A stretch of DNA of 64,000 bases, from contig CM037777.1 of the NCBI GenBank assembly GCA_021229015.1, positions 52,273,554-52,337,553 on the forward strand, given 5' to 3'. The notes beneath the pieces were generated by a model. The model did not search any database and had not been told where the DNA came from. It saw nothing but the letters and a program-made list of their open reading frames with translations. Of the stretch, positions 23,101 to 33,100 are shown piece by piece (within the stretch, counting starts at the first letter, position 1; every line of letters starts with the position of its first letter). The position numbers and the translations under genes were made by a program. This DNA is from Solen grandis. Its lineage: Eukaryota; Mollusca; Bivalvia; Adapedonta; Solenidae.

Positions 23101-24453
23101 GTTGAAATCAATACCTTAATCTCTCACTGGATCTTATGTTAATAAATAAATAGTAACTATGAAGAAGAAAATAATAATAATGAGCATCAACATGACGAAG
23201 AAGAAGAAGAAGAAGAAGAAGAAGATGATGATGATGATGATGATGATGAAGTGAACCATTACATTGACTGCCGACTCCCGCATGAACTGTTTGGCAGAAT
23301 CGTCCCAGATGGCGGGCACAGTGAGGACCCAGTGCATCTCCTCCAGTCGCAGGGTCGATCCTCGGTTCTCGGCGGTCTCAATCAAGTGGTCCTTCAAGTA
23401 CCGGATACACTCCGTGAAGACTGTCATGGCTGGCATCTTCAGTCCCTTGTCGTCCTTTATTTCCGTCCTCCTGGTCAGCTTCTGGAAAGGATTGAAATAA
23501 AAATCGAGCACTTAATGCAATATCTCGAACAATCGTGTTATCGATAAGTTTTTAATCGTCTTTAACTGAATATATTATATTATTATATATCTAATCTGGC
23601 TTAAATTTCACAATTATGACAATCCATCCATTATTAAAGTGTGACCATGGTGCATCAAGTGATCATGGGAATTTGATAGTAAATGCACGCCTTTACAGAC
23701 TTTGAGCAAAAATATCCAAGTCAATGGATGCTTGCATATGTACTAAAATCTTTTTAAGCATTTGAAGGACCAGTATTATAATTAATGAAGTTCATTACCT
23801 TAATTATTACCGCTAAAAGTTTAATAGTTAGGAGAACGTATTTCAATATTCAAATCGAGTACATTACATGGGTAATGTGACTGGGTGTGGTATAATGCCG
23901 CATGTCTACGGCCTGATACTGCAGTGTGGCAGCACTATTTATTTCTCAAGTAGTCACAGTCTCCAAATGACTGAAATACTATCGGTGGGACATTAAACCC
24001 AACAAACAAACTAAAGTGTGTAACAGTTTACATATTTTTTATAAAATTTAAGCAACTTCATAGCTGCTTTAGCCTATACAATCCATGTACCTCTCACGTG
24101 TGAAGGAAATATAAAATGCTTACCTTGTTTTCATAAAGGATCATTTTGAACTGTTTAAAGTAATACCAGTCAAAGTGTTCTTCTTCGGCTGCCAATTCCA
24201 CATATTTATCTTCAGCTTCGAAGCCGAAACTGTGAAACCTCTTGTCGGGATCAAAAAGTATGCAGGAAGCGGTCTTGAACGAGGAATGCCTGCCACTGCC
24301 GTTATTCCAGCGGAAAGTCCTCACGTTCAGTGGGTCTTTCTCGAAGTCCGTTTTGAAAGAGAAAGCGTAGCCTGAGAACGTCGTCCCGAAATCAATGGCG
24401 GCCACCTGAAGTCGCTCTTTGAGGGCGCCACAGTCGACCGGAAGTGAAGCCAT
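19423..24453 (-). CDS. HSPA12A/B-like Hsp70-family protein, complete six-exon gene
   Basis: Six minus-strand exons with GT-AG introns and compatible phases give about 589 residues, near the usual length of HSPA12 proteins. The ATP-binding fold is visible in order: VAAIDFGTTFSGYAFSF (phosphate 1, about residues 19-35); LRLEEMHWVLTVPAIWDDSA; LALEPEAASI; LVLDAGG|GTVDITVHE (phosphate 2, split by an intron); GGPWGGTRIDKAF; LFREFEMKKR; and NTILMVGGFSDSEMLQ (adenosine motif, about residue 400). The C-terminal part has no classical Hsp70 substrate-binding domain, as in HSPA12. The start at 24453 (MASLPVDCG) is preferred because an acceptor (ttgttgcag) sits 9 nt upstream, implying a 5' non-coding exon. 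HSPA12 genes are strongly expanded in bivalves and linked to stress and immunity; that role is family knowledge, not seen here. Confidence 0.88.
20225..20400 (-). mobile_element. SINE family B copy in HSPA12-like intron 5
   Basis: In minus sense it has a B-box-like text (gttcgaaccctggct) followed by the family body, seen on the plus strand as 'cttaccgtcactttgacagt', 'aaatacaggtggag' and 'gtgcacagagg'. Same family as 31442-31696. Confidence 0.6.
20703..20849 (-). CDS. HSPA12-like exon 5
   Basis: Encodes DHRDDCLDLFREFEMKKR and VTFKIPITLHEAYKRI; donor GTATGT. A second acceptor 15 nt upstream (exon start 20864) is also in phase and would add five residues; I cannot tell which is used. Confidence 0.75.
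21120..21450. repeat. Degenerate ~35-bp tandem repeat in HSPA12-like intron 4
   Basis: Variants of 'accatatataatatggaaca' + 'tttct' recur about nine times with heavy drift. Confidence 0.5.
21588..21750 (-). CDS. HSPA12-like exon 4
   Basis: Acceptor ccccgcag; completes the phosphate 2 motif (GTVDITVHE) and carries GGPWGGTRIDKAFQDFL; ends ...KLFM in phase 2 at donor GTAATA. Confidence 0.85.
22071..22227 (-). CDS. HSPA12-like exon 3
   Basis: Acceptor tatctggcag; encodes AGIQTENLSLALEPEAAS through RYLVLDAGG; donor GTAAGT in phase 1. Confidence 0.85.
22228..23192. other. HSPA12-like intron 2
   Basis: Intron between exons 2 and 3. No transposon or other coding exon is recognised in it. Confidence 0.5.
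23193..23250. repeat. (GAA)n(GAT)n trinucleotide repeat beside a splice donor
   Basis: About eight GAA followed by about eight GAT units; in the minus-sense transcript this is a (ATC)n(TTC)n tract beginning 13 nt after the exon 2 donor. Confidence 0.8.
23263..23481 (-). CDS. HSPA12-like exon 2 (73 codons)
   Basis: Acceptor ctttccag before KLTRRTEIKDDKG; holds WVLTVPAIWDDSAKQFMRE; donor GTAATG. A trinucleotide repeat starts 13 nt into the next intron. Confidence 0.85.
23618..23785 (+). repeat. Dispersed repeat C (1 of 3)
   Basis: Shares 'aatccatccattatta', 'atggatgcttgcat', 'tttttaagcatttgaaggac' with 45838-46015 (same strand) and with 43695-43860 (opposite strand). No terminal structure was resolved. 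Confidence 0.5.
23872..24015 (+). mobile_element. SINE family A, 3' half, in HSPA12-like intron 1
   Basis: gtgactgggtgtggtataat, 'cggcctgatactgcagtgtg', 'ccaaatgactgaaatactat', then tail acaaacaaact. The tRNA-like head is missing (5' truncation). Confidence 0.65.
24124..24453 (-). CDS. HSPA12-like exon 1 (110 codons)
   Basis: Encodes the N-terminus and the first nucleotide-binding motif (AIDFGTTFSGYAFS), ending ...ILYENK before donor GTAAGC. The exon itself probably starts at 24462. Confidence 0.85.
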
Positions 24454-24559
24454 TTTGCTGGACTGCAACAAAAGTTTTGAAATATTGTCCAAGTAGTAAA
24501 AATAAAATGCTATTTAGATTGCCACAGCTTCAAAATATTCTTTACAACAAGGCTTATGA

Positions 24560-24830
24560 TAATGAATGTAAACGCACGACCTGGAGATAATTCCCCGGTC
24601 GAGACATACAAATGTCGTTGAAATGTACTTGTATAACTCCCTTGTGCATGGCGCTTAAACATATGATGAAAGCCCCAGGACCGGCTGACTGTGTGACTGG
24701 GTGTAGTATCAAGTCACAAGTCTATGGCGTGAAATCACAGTTAGGTCTCATATGGATAAACGTCACGATCCTCAAATGACTGCAATGGTGTTGGTGGTAC
24801 GTTAAGCATAAGCAAACAAGCAAAAAAAAA
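24560..24830 (+). mobile_element. SINE family A, decayed copy with head
   Basis: Head remnant 'ccccggtcgagacatacaaa', then 'cccttgtgcatggcgctta', 'gtgtgactgggtgtagtatc', 'tcctcaaatgactgcaatgg' and an (AAGC/AAAC) tail. Confidence 0.6.
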
Positions 24831-25159
24831 TTTATATATATATATATATACACACAAAAAAAGCGAAAGCGAAGAAGGGGCAACAATTTAAAATAAAATA
24901 AATAGTAGTTACTATTTGCACCCTGTGTTAAGGTTACCATGAAGATATGCTAGAATTATGATTCATTTCTTCAGGTATGTTCTCATGGAAAAGTTTTCAT
25001 ATTTTATTTCTGTAACAGTTTCAAAATAAAACACATTTGAAACAGGAAGATGTTATTACTTATAAATAGCATGTTTGAGTAACTGCTTAGTATAGAAGTA
25101 AGGACAAACGCCTACACACTAAATTACCATCGTTTAAAATTATAATATAATCCAGAGAA

Positions 25160-25612
25160 TCTATGTTTGAGCTTCACGTCCCACCGACAGTATTCCAGTC
25201 ATTTTAGGGACTTAATCTACATGAGACAAGTATGCACTCAAAAGCATTTCTAAACTTCCACCTATTTTTTTTTATTTTTAGCGCACGACTTACAAACACG
25301 ATGTGTGACTTATTTTTAGGGTGTTTCTTTAACTGCCAACATTTCAGCAGTCAAACAAATACGTATGGACACCTAAAATATTGTACCACATTATAACTTG
25401 CACATTGTTTGAAGTAAATACTTTTGCTTGAATTAAATGCATAACCCTTTTTCTGTAAAATTATGAAAAAAATCTATAAGTGGACGTTTAAACATTCTTT
25501 TGAGTAGTGTATCACGCGGTTGACAAATGACATGATACCACACCCAGTCACTCCCACTACCATTGTATGCCAAGTGTTAAGCAAGGGAGCTATACAAGTA
25601 ACATTTTAACGA
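25160..25612 (-). mobile_element. SINE family A split by an insertion
   Basis: 25160-25235 carries the family 3' end (cttcacgtcccaccgacagt) and 25503-25612 the rest (atgataccacacccagtcac, ccaagtgttaagcaaggga). The 267 bp between them (25236-25502) is foreign to the family. Confidence 0.55.
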
Positions 25613-25645
25613 AGTTTCTTAAATATATAGTTTTTTAAGAATACT

Positions 25646-25712
25646 GCTCCTGTTGCTGTTGATGATGATGTTGTTGCTGCTGCTGATGCTGCTGCTGCTG
25701 CTGATGAGGATT
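25646..25712. repeat. TGT/TGC/TGA trinucleotide repeat
   Basis: Interrupted trinucleotide run rich in ctgctg and gatgat; not in a gene. Confidence 0.75.
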
Positions 25713-26662
25713 AAGGTGTATGTGTAACACACATACAAATAGATTCTAAAACAAACAAAATAAACACAAACATGGGAGATAACAACTGTTCAATATCATA
25801 TGTGTCTGCAGACATAATTATATCACTCAGAGTGATTATCGGTGCATATTATGTTAAAAATAGGTCATTGCAAGTTATCATCCTCATACGATTTAATGTA
25901 TTGAACAAAGTACATGTATATCAATGATATCGGTACACGCACTGTACAGTACTCGCAAAGATTAACGAAGACTCGTTCTTAAGCATACATACATACATTT
26001 ATGATATCATAATTATATAAATGTGAAAACTGGTGACATACAGGACCCGTGGGCCGGATAGGATTCTTGATTTCTAAACAATTATTCTGCTCGAGTTGTA
26101 AAGTCGATATAAATAAGCAATTTATCTTACACACACATACATACATACATACATACATACAAACAAACAAACAAAATCGCATAGTATAGTAATACAATTT
26201 ATGATCGAAGAATGAAATAGGTTTTCTACAACACAAAGAAAAATGTATACTATATTACACAGTACATAGCGACTGAAACAAACGTAAAATATGACTTGAC
26301 CTATTTGCGACAAATTAACAGAATGATCAAGGTAATATTTAGACTGTCTATATGCGTGCAGTATTATCCACTTACCTCTGTAATTAGAACGATTTTGTTA
26401 TCCCGATTAAATCAATACTTTATAGCCAATGTGTTGTTACATGAAAATGGATGTGTCAAATAGGAAAACCCATTCTATCTCGACTTCTTGAAAACGAAAC
26501 TTGTTTCGATATATTGCTACTCTGTGAAATATGGTACTTCCGCTTTCGTTTTCGACAAAAAGAAGTATAACTCATAATGACACTTTGGAATATTTTTGCA
26601 GTTGTTTCCCTTTGTAGTGTGATTCACAATAATAGGACCTGAAAGTGCATGCTCGCAAAATG
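25713..26662. other. Intergenic between the two divergent genes
   Basis: Contains an ACAC/ATAC/AAAC microsatellite at 26128-26174. On the minus strand a donor-like CAGAG|GTAAGTGG near 26376 could end a 5' non-coding exon of the HSPA12-like gene; this is only a possibility. Confidence 0.35.
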
Positions 26663-26776
26663 ATATACAGCTGTACCTGTGTTAGTGGTCAGTTTTGATA
26701 TTATTAAATTAAAAGTTGATATATGTTTAACCTTCATTTAGCGGCCGCGTTTGCTAAGCGGTCACTTTCTCTTATT
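26663..26776. mobile_element. MITE of the CAGTYRAACCTGT family, degraded
   Basis: acagctgtacctgtgttagt, then 'cagttttgatattattaaat', 'atttagcggccgcg', 'taagcggtcactttct': the same order as the other copies. Confidence 0.5.
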
Positions 26777-27151
26777 ACATTGACTGACCTTTTATGACAT
26801 GTACATGCACTGCGAAATATTTGGGTATAACTGCGATATTTACTACGATAAATTGCCTATATATCTGTCCCATACCGGACATCACCGATTTCCTCCAAAT
26901 TTTTTCCTTCCCTTCTTTTTTTTAACTGAATCCAAATTTCACTATTTCGATTTTTTTCTTGTCACTTTGACATATAATCCCGTTTCCGAGTTTGTTTCGA
27001 TGGTAATTTTAAATTTAACATTTGCAAATGTCTGTTACCGTCCTTTCCTCCAATCAAGGTCGATTCTAAACAGGTAATCACAGTTTCACGGATCGATTTG
27101 ATTATGTGAGTAAAGGGTTTCCTAATTTATTGAAGAAAAAAAACTGAATAT
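26777..27151. other. Intergenic, nothing recognised
   Basis: A 92-codon frame at 26799-27077 has no recognisable motif and is likely chance. Confidence 0.3.
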
Positions 27152-27456
27152 AATGGACACCGACAGTAATAATTTTCATTCATTTGGGGACAGTCGTCTC
27201 CATAACATTGGTATACATGTCGTAGATATGATGCTGACATATCACGCCGTGGAGAAGCTCCATGATACCACACTCAGTCACATTAGTGAAATATAATGTC
27301 ATTGTACAGTCACATCATTATCATGAAGTGCCGAGCGCCAAACATACGGAAGACATACCAGTACTGTTTTGATTACTTTTGTATGGTGCTGCTAAGGATC
27401 AAACTCACGACCGTCTGGTTTCGACGCGGAAACTCTGACTACTTGGCCACCATAGA
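27152..27456 (-). mobile_element. SINE family A copy with tRNA-like head
   Basis: Read on minus: head with 'tggtggccaagtagtcagag' and B-box 'gagtttgatcctta', then 'tactggtatgtcttccgta', 'gcgctcggcacttcatgata', and a body ending at 'tgtcggtgtcc'. The mirrored copy is at 63822-64000. The inverted-duplication homology starts inside this copy at about 27277 only because the window ends there. Confidence 0.65.
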
Positions 27457-27469
27457 TGTTGAACGTATA

Positions 27470-27649
27470 TACAGTCAAACCTGTCTTAAATGGTCAGCCA
27501 ACGGAGGAAGAAAAAAATAGCCGCTTATCAGCGGTGGTTGTTAAATGAAGGTTAAACATATAACAAAATGCCAGTTTGGTAATATCAAAACTGATCGGTT
27601 GCAGGTTGACCGCTTAATACAGGTGACTGCTTTTACAGACTCAACTGTA
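27470..27649. mobile_element. Best-preserved MITE of the CAGTYRAACCTGT family
   Basis: Left end TA-CAGTCAAACCTGTCTTA, right end cagactcaactg-TA: imperfect inverted termini flanked by TA, as for Tc1/mariner-pogo non-autonomous elements. About 180 bp, no coding capacity. The mirrored copy is at 63642-63807. Confidence 0.65.
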
Positions 27650-27679
27650 CATATAATCTTATTTTGATACAAGTTTGAT

Positions 27680-27805
27680 TTTGTCTGTTTTAGGGGGGTT
27701 ATCGTCCTAAAATGTCAGTCATTTGGGGACCATGTCTTCTTTAGAGATATATATTGCCCCCGACCGGGGCAGACGCTCTAACAACTTAGCCACCGAGATA
27801 GAACG
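27680..27805 (-). mobile_element. SINE family A, internally deleted
   Basis: Minus-sense tRNA-like head (tatctcggtggctaagttgt, gagcgtctgccccggt) joins directly to the family 3' end (ccccaaatgactgacatttt). The mirrored copy at 63468-63640 keeps its B box and body. Confidence 0.5.
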
Positions 27806-29937
27806 CTATATATATTAAGCAAACTTCGGATTAATCAGATGCCGAAAAGTTAATTTTAAGCTGAGTTTACTTATGATTTTTAGTAAATGAAAATGAAAGG
27901 AAAACTGATGTTCATGTTTAATATACTTCTTACAATATTTATTTACACCCAAAATTAAGTGTTTCCTTCTAAATGGCATGCGATAGGTTAAACTCAGGTG
28001 CCTCACTGCAGACGGGTTCTTCCAGCTGATCGTCGATACAATTTCCTCAGCGTCCTTTTGACACAAAAATGGGAGCCTAACTCTTCGTTATCTTGACATA
28101 GAGAAATGACAAGCTGTTATATTAATCTGTTATACTCTACAAGTGTAGTCTCGAATTAGGCTCACTTGACTGCTAATATCTATTATGTACTTAAACCCTT
28201 GATAGTTATATCTGTATTATTGACACGTGATTGATATCACGGACACTGGGTACCATCAGTAGTGAATGAAATCGTTTGGTATTTGTCACGATCGATTATC
28301 GGTTCAATCGGATGGGGTATAATTGGTAACTTTCTATTAATTAGAGCTTGACTCGAAGTAACATTCAAGCATGGCGTTTAATTATACACAGTTACATGAA
28401 CTTCATGAAGTTGTTTTCGACATAGGTTTAGCTTATAAAACGCTGGAGCTGTTTATAGGCTATAGTTAGATCTGGGCCTTATTGTTTAAAGGGGGATATT
28501 TTAAGGTTTTCCCAAAAGAAACCTGCTTTAAATCAAGAGATTCCAGATTGATTTACAGTGTACACTAGACAGACAACATATGACAAAATTATGGTAGTAC
28601 TACGGTAAAAAATATTTACAACGACGTCGCGGAAAGGATGTATGTAAATCGATTATTGTCGATTTTCAGTAATAAAAGTAACTGATCGTCTGTATTTTTA
28701 ACGTTTTTACATTCACTACTACATAACCACCCGACCACGGAGACCCCTTCTCATCTATAACCTAAAAATAGTTGACTGTGTAACGTAAATGATACGCGCA
28801 TTAATTAACTTGTGTTTATGTTTACAGCTAGAAGATATATATTTGCAATTGTCCCTAAAAAGCAAAATGAAACAACTTTTGTACTAATTGTGTTAAACGA
28901 ATACAGACAGGAACAATCGTACTAAATATATTGTTATGAACACCCAATGACAGTTACAGTCGCTGAACAAACTGAACATAAAAAAGTTAATATTTAAATT
29001 CGGTGTTTTTATATGAAGTTGGCTTGCGGTCGGTCGGTGACTTTAGCCGGGTGTCTCTGTGCGGCCGTGACCTTTCTCTATCTGCTAGATATCGCTTTAT
29101 GAGTAACGCCGGAATTCTTTATCTGTTAGTTATCTACTGCTCGGCCGATTTACCGACTGATAAATGTTTAAGCGACTTTGACACCCCTATCTTTAGTAAA
29201 GTTTCATGTACAATAATTACTAATGTCGGAAATGGATTTATCTTTAAGGTATTTTGATATTAATGAGTCTATTAATTCTGAATTATGCCACGAATATGTT
29301 TATATGTACTTTTTTAAATTAAGTTAAATAAGACAACATTTGTTTTTTGTGTATTTACAAAAGAAATTTTCCACATGTATGCACATGTGGAAGAAATGCA
29401 CATTTAAGTGGAAAACAAAGGTTCACGTAACTATTCAAACAACATAATGTATGACCATTTATTAGTCAATTCGAATATTGTCTAAGCTATTGCTAAACGC
29501 GTCAATTTTGAAAAAAAGAACAAGAAATTACTTGAAGTTGTTTTATACAAACATGAACATCAATGTTTTAATGGTAACGGTCATTAGCATTGGGATAATA
29601 GATAACTTAATAGTGATTTCAAATCATTGACTATTTAGTTTTCTTAATGCATAATTACGAAAATAATTCTGAAGTTAAAGGTAAACCACAAAGAAAGTTT
29701 TCCTTTTTAAAAAAAAAAAAGAAAAGAAAAAGAAAATTTCCTTTTTCGGTCATTTTAGATTTTCGTAAGATAGCCTAAAATATGTAAACAGATAAACATG
29801 AAATATTTCTGTATAAAATAAGATAAATATATCATGTGGGTACATTTTCCTTTGCAAATGAATACTCATATAATCTATACGGCACGATGCTCTTAGTAAG
29901 GCTTCTTACCAGTGACAATATAATGAGTTTCTCACAG
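27806..29937. other. 5' flank of the acyl-CoA synthetase gene
   Basis: Should contain the promoter and first coding exon of the synthetase, which I could not place: the first exon recognised begins in mid-codon at 29938. A short plus-strand frame from the ATG at 29014 (MKLACGRSVTLAGCLCAAV) is hydrophobic, but no splice link is evident. A minus-strand frame at 27815-28066 is identical to its mirror for its first ~47 residues and then diverges; no ATG, unassigned. Confidence 0.35.
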
Positions 29938-30121
29938 GGACTGCAAGCCATCCCGGGAGCCACTAAAGTATAGCTACTACCATGGCGTCGTCTCCAAGCC
30001 TATATCGTGTGCCACTATCGGCGATGTTCTCGAAGAAGCAGCAGAGGAGAAGCCAGATCACGTGGTGTTCCGCACGGCCGAATTTCAAGAAAAAATAACA
30101 CTTGGAGAACTTAAGCATCGG
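29938..30121 (+). CDS. Synthetase exon 1 of those found
   Basis: Acceptor tttctcacag; encodes DCKPSREPLKYSYYHG through KITLGELKHR; donor GTACTT. Starts in mid-codon, so one coding exon precedes it. Confidence 0.8.
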
Positions 30122-33100
30122 GTACTTACGCATTGATTTTCAAAATTCCAATAAATTTTGTATTTCATATCGAGGTTTGATCACAAAATAATGCCATCTT
30201 CTACTTTTGTTCACAAGCCCACGATATATTTCCTTACATGTACCAATATGTGCATATTGTCACTTAGAATTAGAATTTTTTTTTTTTTTTTTTTTGACAA
30301 AACAAGAAATAAAGAATAAAGAAACAAGTGTGATCACTGTGTTTTTTTTTAATATTCCAGAACTGATTTATGCGAAAATATGTGACCCATTATGATTTAT
30401 GACAAGCAAGTCCCAGTGAACTTTTTGGTAAGTGACTATGCCAAAAGAGGGTATGTCACTGGTTCAATCCCATCAGAAAACCCACATTCGCTCAATACGC
30501 TTTGCATCTTAATCTACCGTGGGATATTTGGTTAGCAGAACTTCATACTCATGAATTATTAATTAGACATTTCATTGGATCCGTGGAAGAGACAGAACGG
30601 CAACGGCAGGGATCATTTGACCAATAAAACGGCGCGGGAATTTCGATCTACCATATAGAGGTGACGTCACACTCTTCGTCTAGTTCTAAGCTTCGTGAAC
30701 AATGAGTCAGCTTTTGCTTTTGTAAATTCAACGAAGAGTATTTAAAATACTATGCGTGATTTCATTGGTCAGCAAGTAGCTGATTAATATTCATGAAAAC
30801 GAAGTTCTGCCAGCTTAAAGTGAAAGCGGAATATATACCGTGGGTTTTCGACGATGGTTCAATCCCCGATCGCTGCTTATCTGAGTCGTATAGCACAGTG
30901 CTCATAATATAATGATAGCTCTAATGCCGGTGTTCATCGTGTATCAAGACACTGTGACTGGTCGGGTGATCAAGCTTTTCGTTTACAACGTGATATCACA
31001 ATATTTTGTGGCTGAACTATAGTTGGGGGTACTTTCAATCTATGGAAGCAATTAAAGGCTAGCATACATTTATTGTCTATTTCAAAATCAATTCTCTTTC
31101 TTTAAGCTGTATATTGCCACTAATTGAACTTAATACACTTCCAGGCAGACAACCTGTCAAAGGCATTTCTAGAAGCTGGGCTTAAACAAGGTGACATCGT
31201 GTTTGTCTTTGGAGTGACTGACATTGAATACTTTGTCATATATCATGCTGTTGTACAGATCGGACTCGTATTTATGACAGTAAGTACATTTAAAAGGTAA
31301 AATAAACAAAATGAAGGTTTTTAAAAGAAAAATATTTGTCATAAGTAAGTAAAGCTAAAGTGTTTTTATTAAGATTATACACCAAGTCCAAGCTAAGTTA
31401 TACACCCAGCCCATCAGGGCCTATAAGTTACCTTAACCTTGTTGTTGTATGTTGTATTGGGGTTTACCGTCGCTGCGATAGTATTTCAATCATATAGTGA
31501 CGTCCAGCTAATTACAGGTGGAGGAAGACCCCAAGTACACAGAGGTACCCGGGTAGAACCACCGACCTACCGCAAGCCAGCTGGAAGGCTTCCTCGCATG
31601 AAAAATCCGAAGTCCCTACCGGGATTCGAACCCACAGCGGTGAGGGGCTGAGAGATTTGTAGTCCACGACTGTAACCGCTCGGCCACGGCGGCCCCACCT
31701 TAACCTTGGATTATCATGAAGAAAACATAATAGACTATGATATGTATATTAGATAATAACTTTTTCTTTCTCCAAAATTGTGAAACTTCGGTTTCCATTG
31801 AGAACACGGCTAGGGTACACTGTATGTATTTAAATTCCTAATTGTTTAGATCAAACTTTACAGGATATATTTCCGGCTGCGGGAGCTCCATTCTCTAAAT
31901 TTGATTTCTCGGTAAGTATTTTGTTTGAAACAATGAAAATTAGTTTAATTACAATCAATATTAATTCATAATTAAGTTACAAGCCACTTATCTGTGCCCA
32001 GTTTTCAGCTTTTTATGTAGTTTTTCCTTCAACGTAAAATCGTATACGCTTCAAATCATAAAGGTGGACAGTAGTTAAATGAAGTTGTATGTTTGATTCT
32101 CGTTAGGGCAACTTTTTAATGACCATCCTATTTGCAAACTTAAAGTCCAACCCACAGACTTGAGAATATTTTTAGTGAAGTAGCTCATATGAATTTGCTT
32201 GCAGTTTCCAGTCGACTAAAAAAATCAGTTAAACGTTTACATGAAAATAATTATGTGAATTGTTCAACATGGTGCTACTCTAATAGTATTTAAATATACT
32301 TGGTTAAATGTTTTATATCATACAAGGTTCCACCTTCAGCCGTATTAATTGGAAGAAGTCTGAGAAACAAAGAAACGGTTGACATAATACTACAGGATGC
32401 ATACGAACTAACGAAAAAGTAAGTACGCAGAACACCATAACACGATTAAATCAATAGAATGAGATTTTTCAAGTTCTATCGCCAGAGGTACAGTGCAATG
32501 GAAACCTTTTACTAACACGTTGTAAGAGTACTTAGATTTATTTCATTTCAAATTTATCTTCTGTTATCATTCAAGATATATAACGACAGCCATTGCTTGA
32601 TATGGGCATTCGCCGTGGGAAAGTCTATATCTCTCTCTTTCTTTCCCTGTCTGTCTGTCTGTCTGCCTCTCTCGCTCTCTCTCTCTTACACTTTTTTTGC
32701 CCTTCACTTCTTTGTTTCTCTTGCTTTTTATTGTACATATCTGTTACTAATCACATTATATTATTGTTTTAACAATCATTTGGATGAGGCTACCAGAAAC
32801 ATGTACTGTAAATATGTTTACGTTACGAAATAAAATTGTTTGAAACTTTAAAGATATGGATAACCTGTTTGATATCGAAATTGAATATAAACTGACATGA
32901 TGTTTGTGAAAAATTCACCAATTTGATTCTGAATATTTAGCTTTACAAATTTATTACATAGCATATAGTTAAATTCAGTGAGATGTGAGCTCCTTAATGG
33001 ATATCAGTTGAAGTAAAATAGTTGCACCGCTGAAAATACAAAAACAAAAACAAAACAAAAACATGTTGGTATAAAATTCCACACATTGTTCAATGGGAAA

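Noticed and set aside
29003..29257. 84-codon frame conserved in both arms
   Set aside because: It starts without ATG, has no recognised motif or splice link, and sequence identity between the arms alone explains its conservation.
32597..32833. 78-codon frame with a hydrophobic Ser/Leu stretch, mirrored at 58725-58961
   Set aside because: It comes from a CTGT/CTCT pyrimidine tract within an intron.
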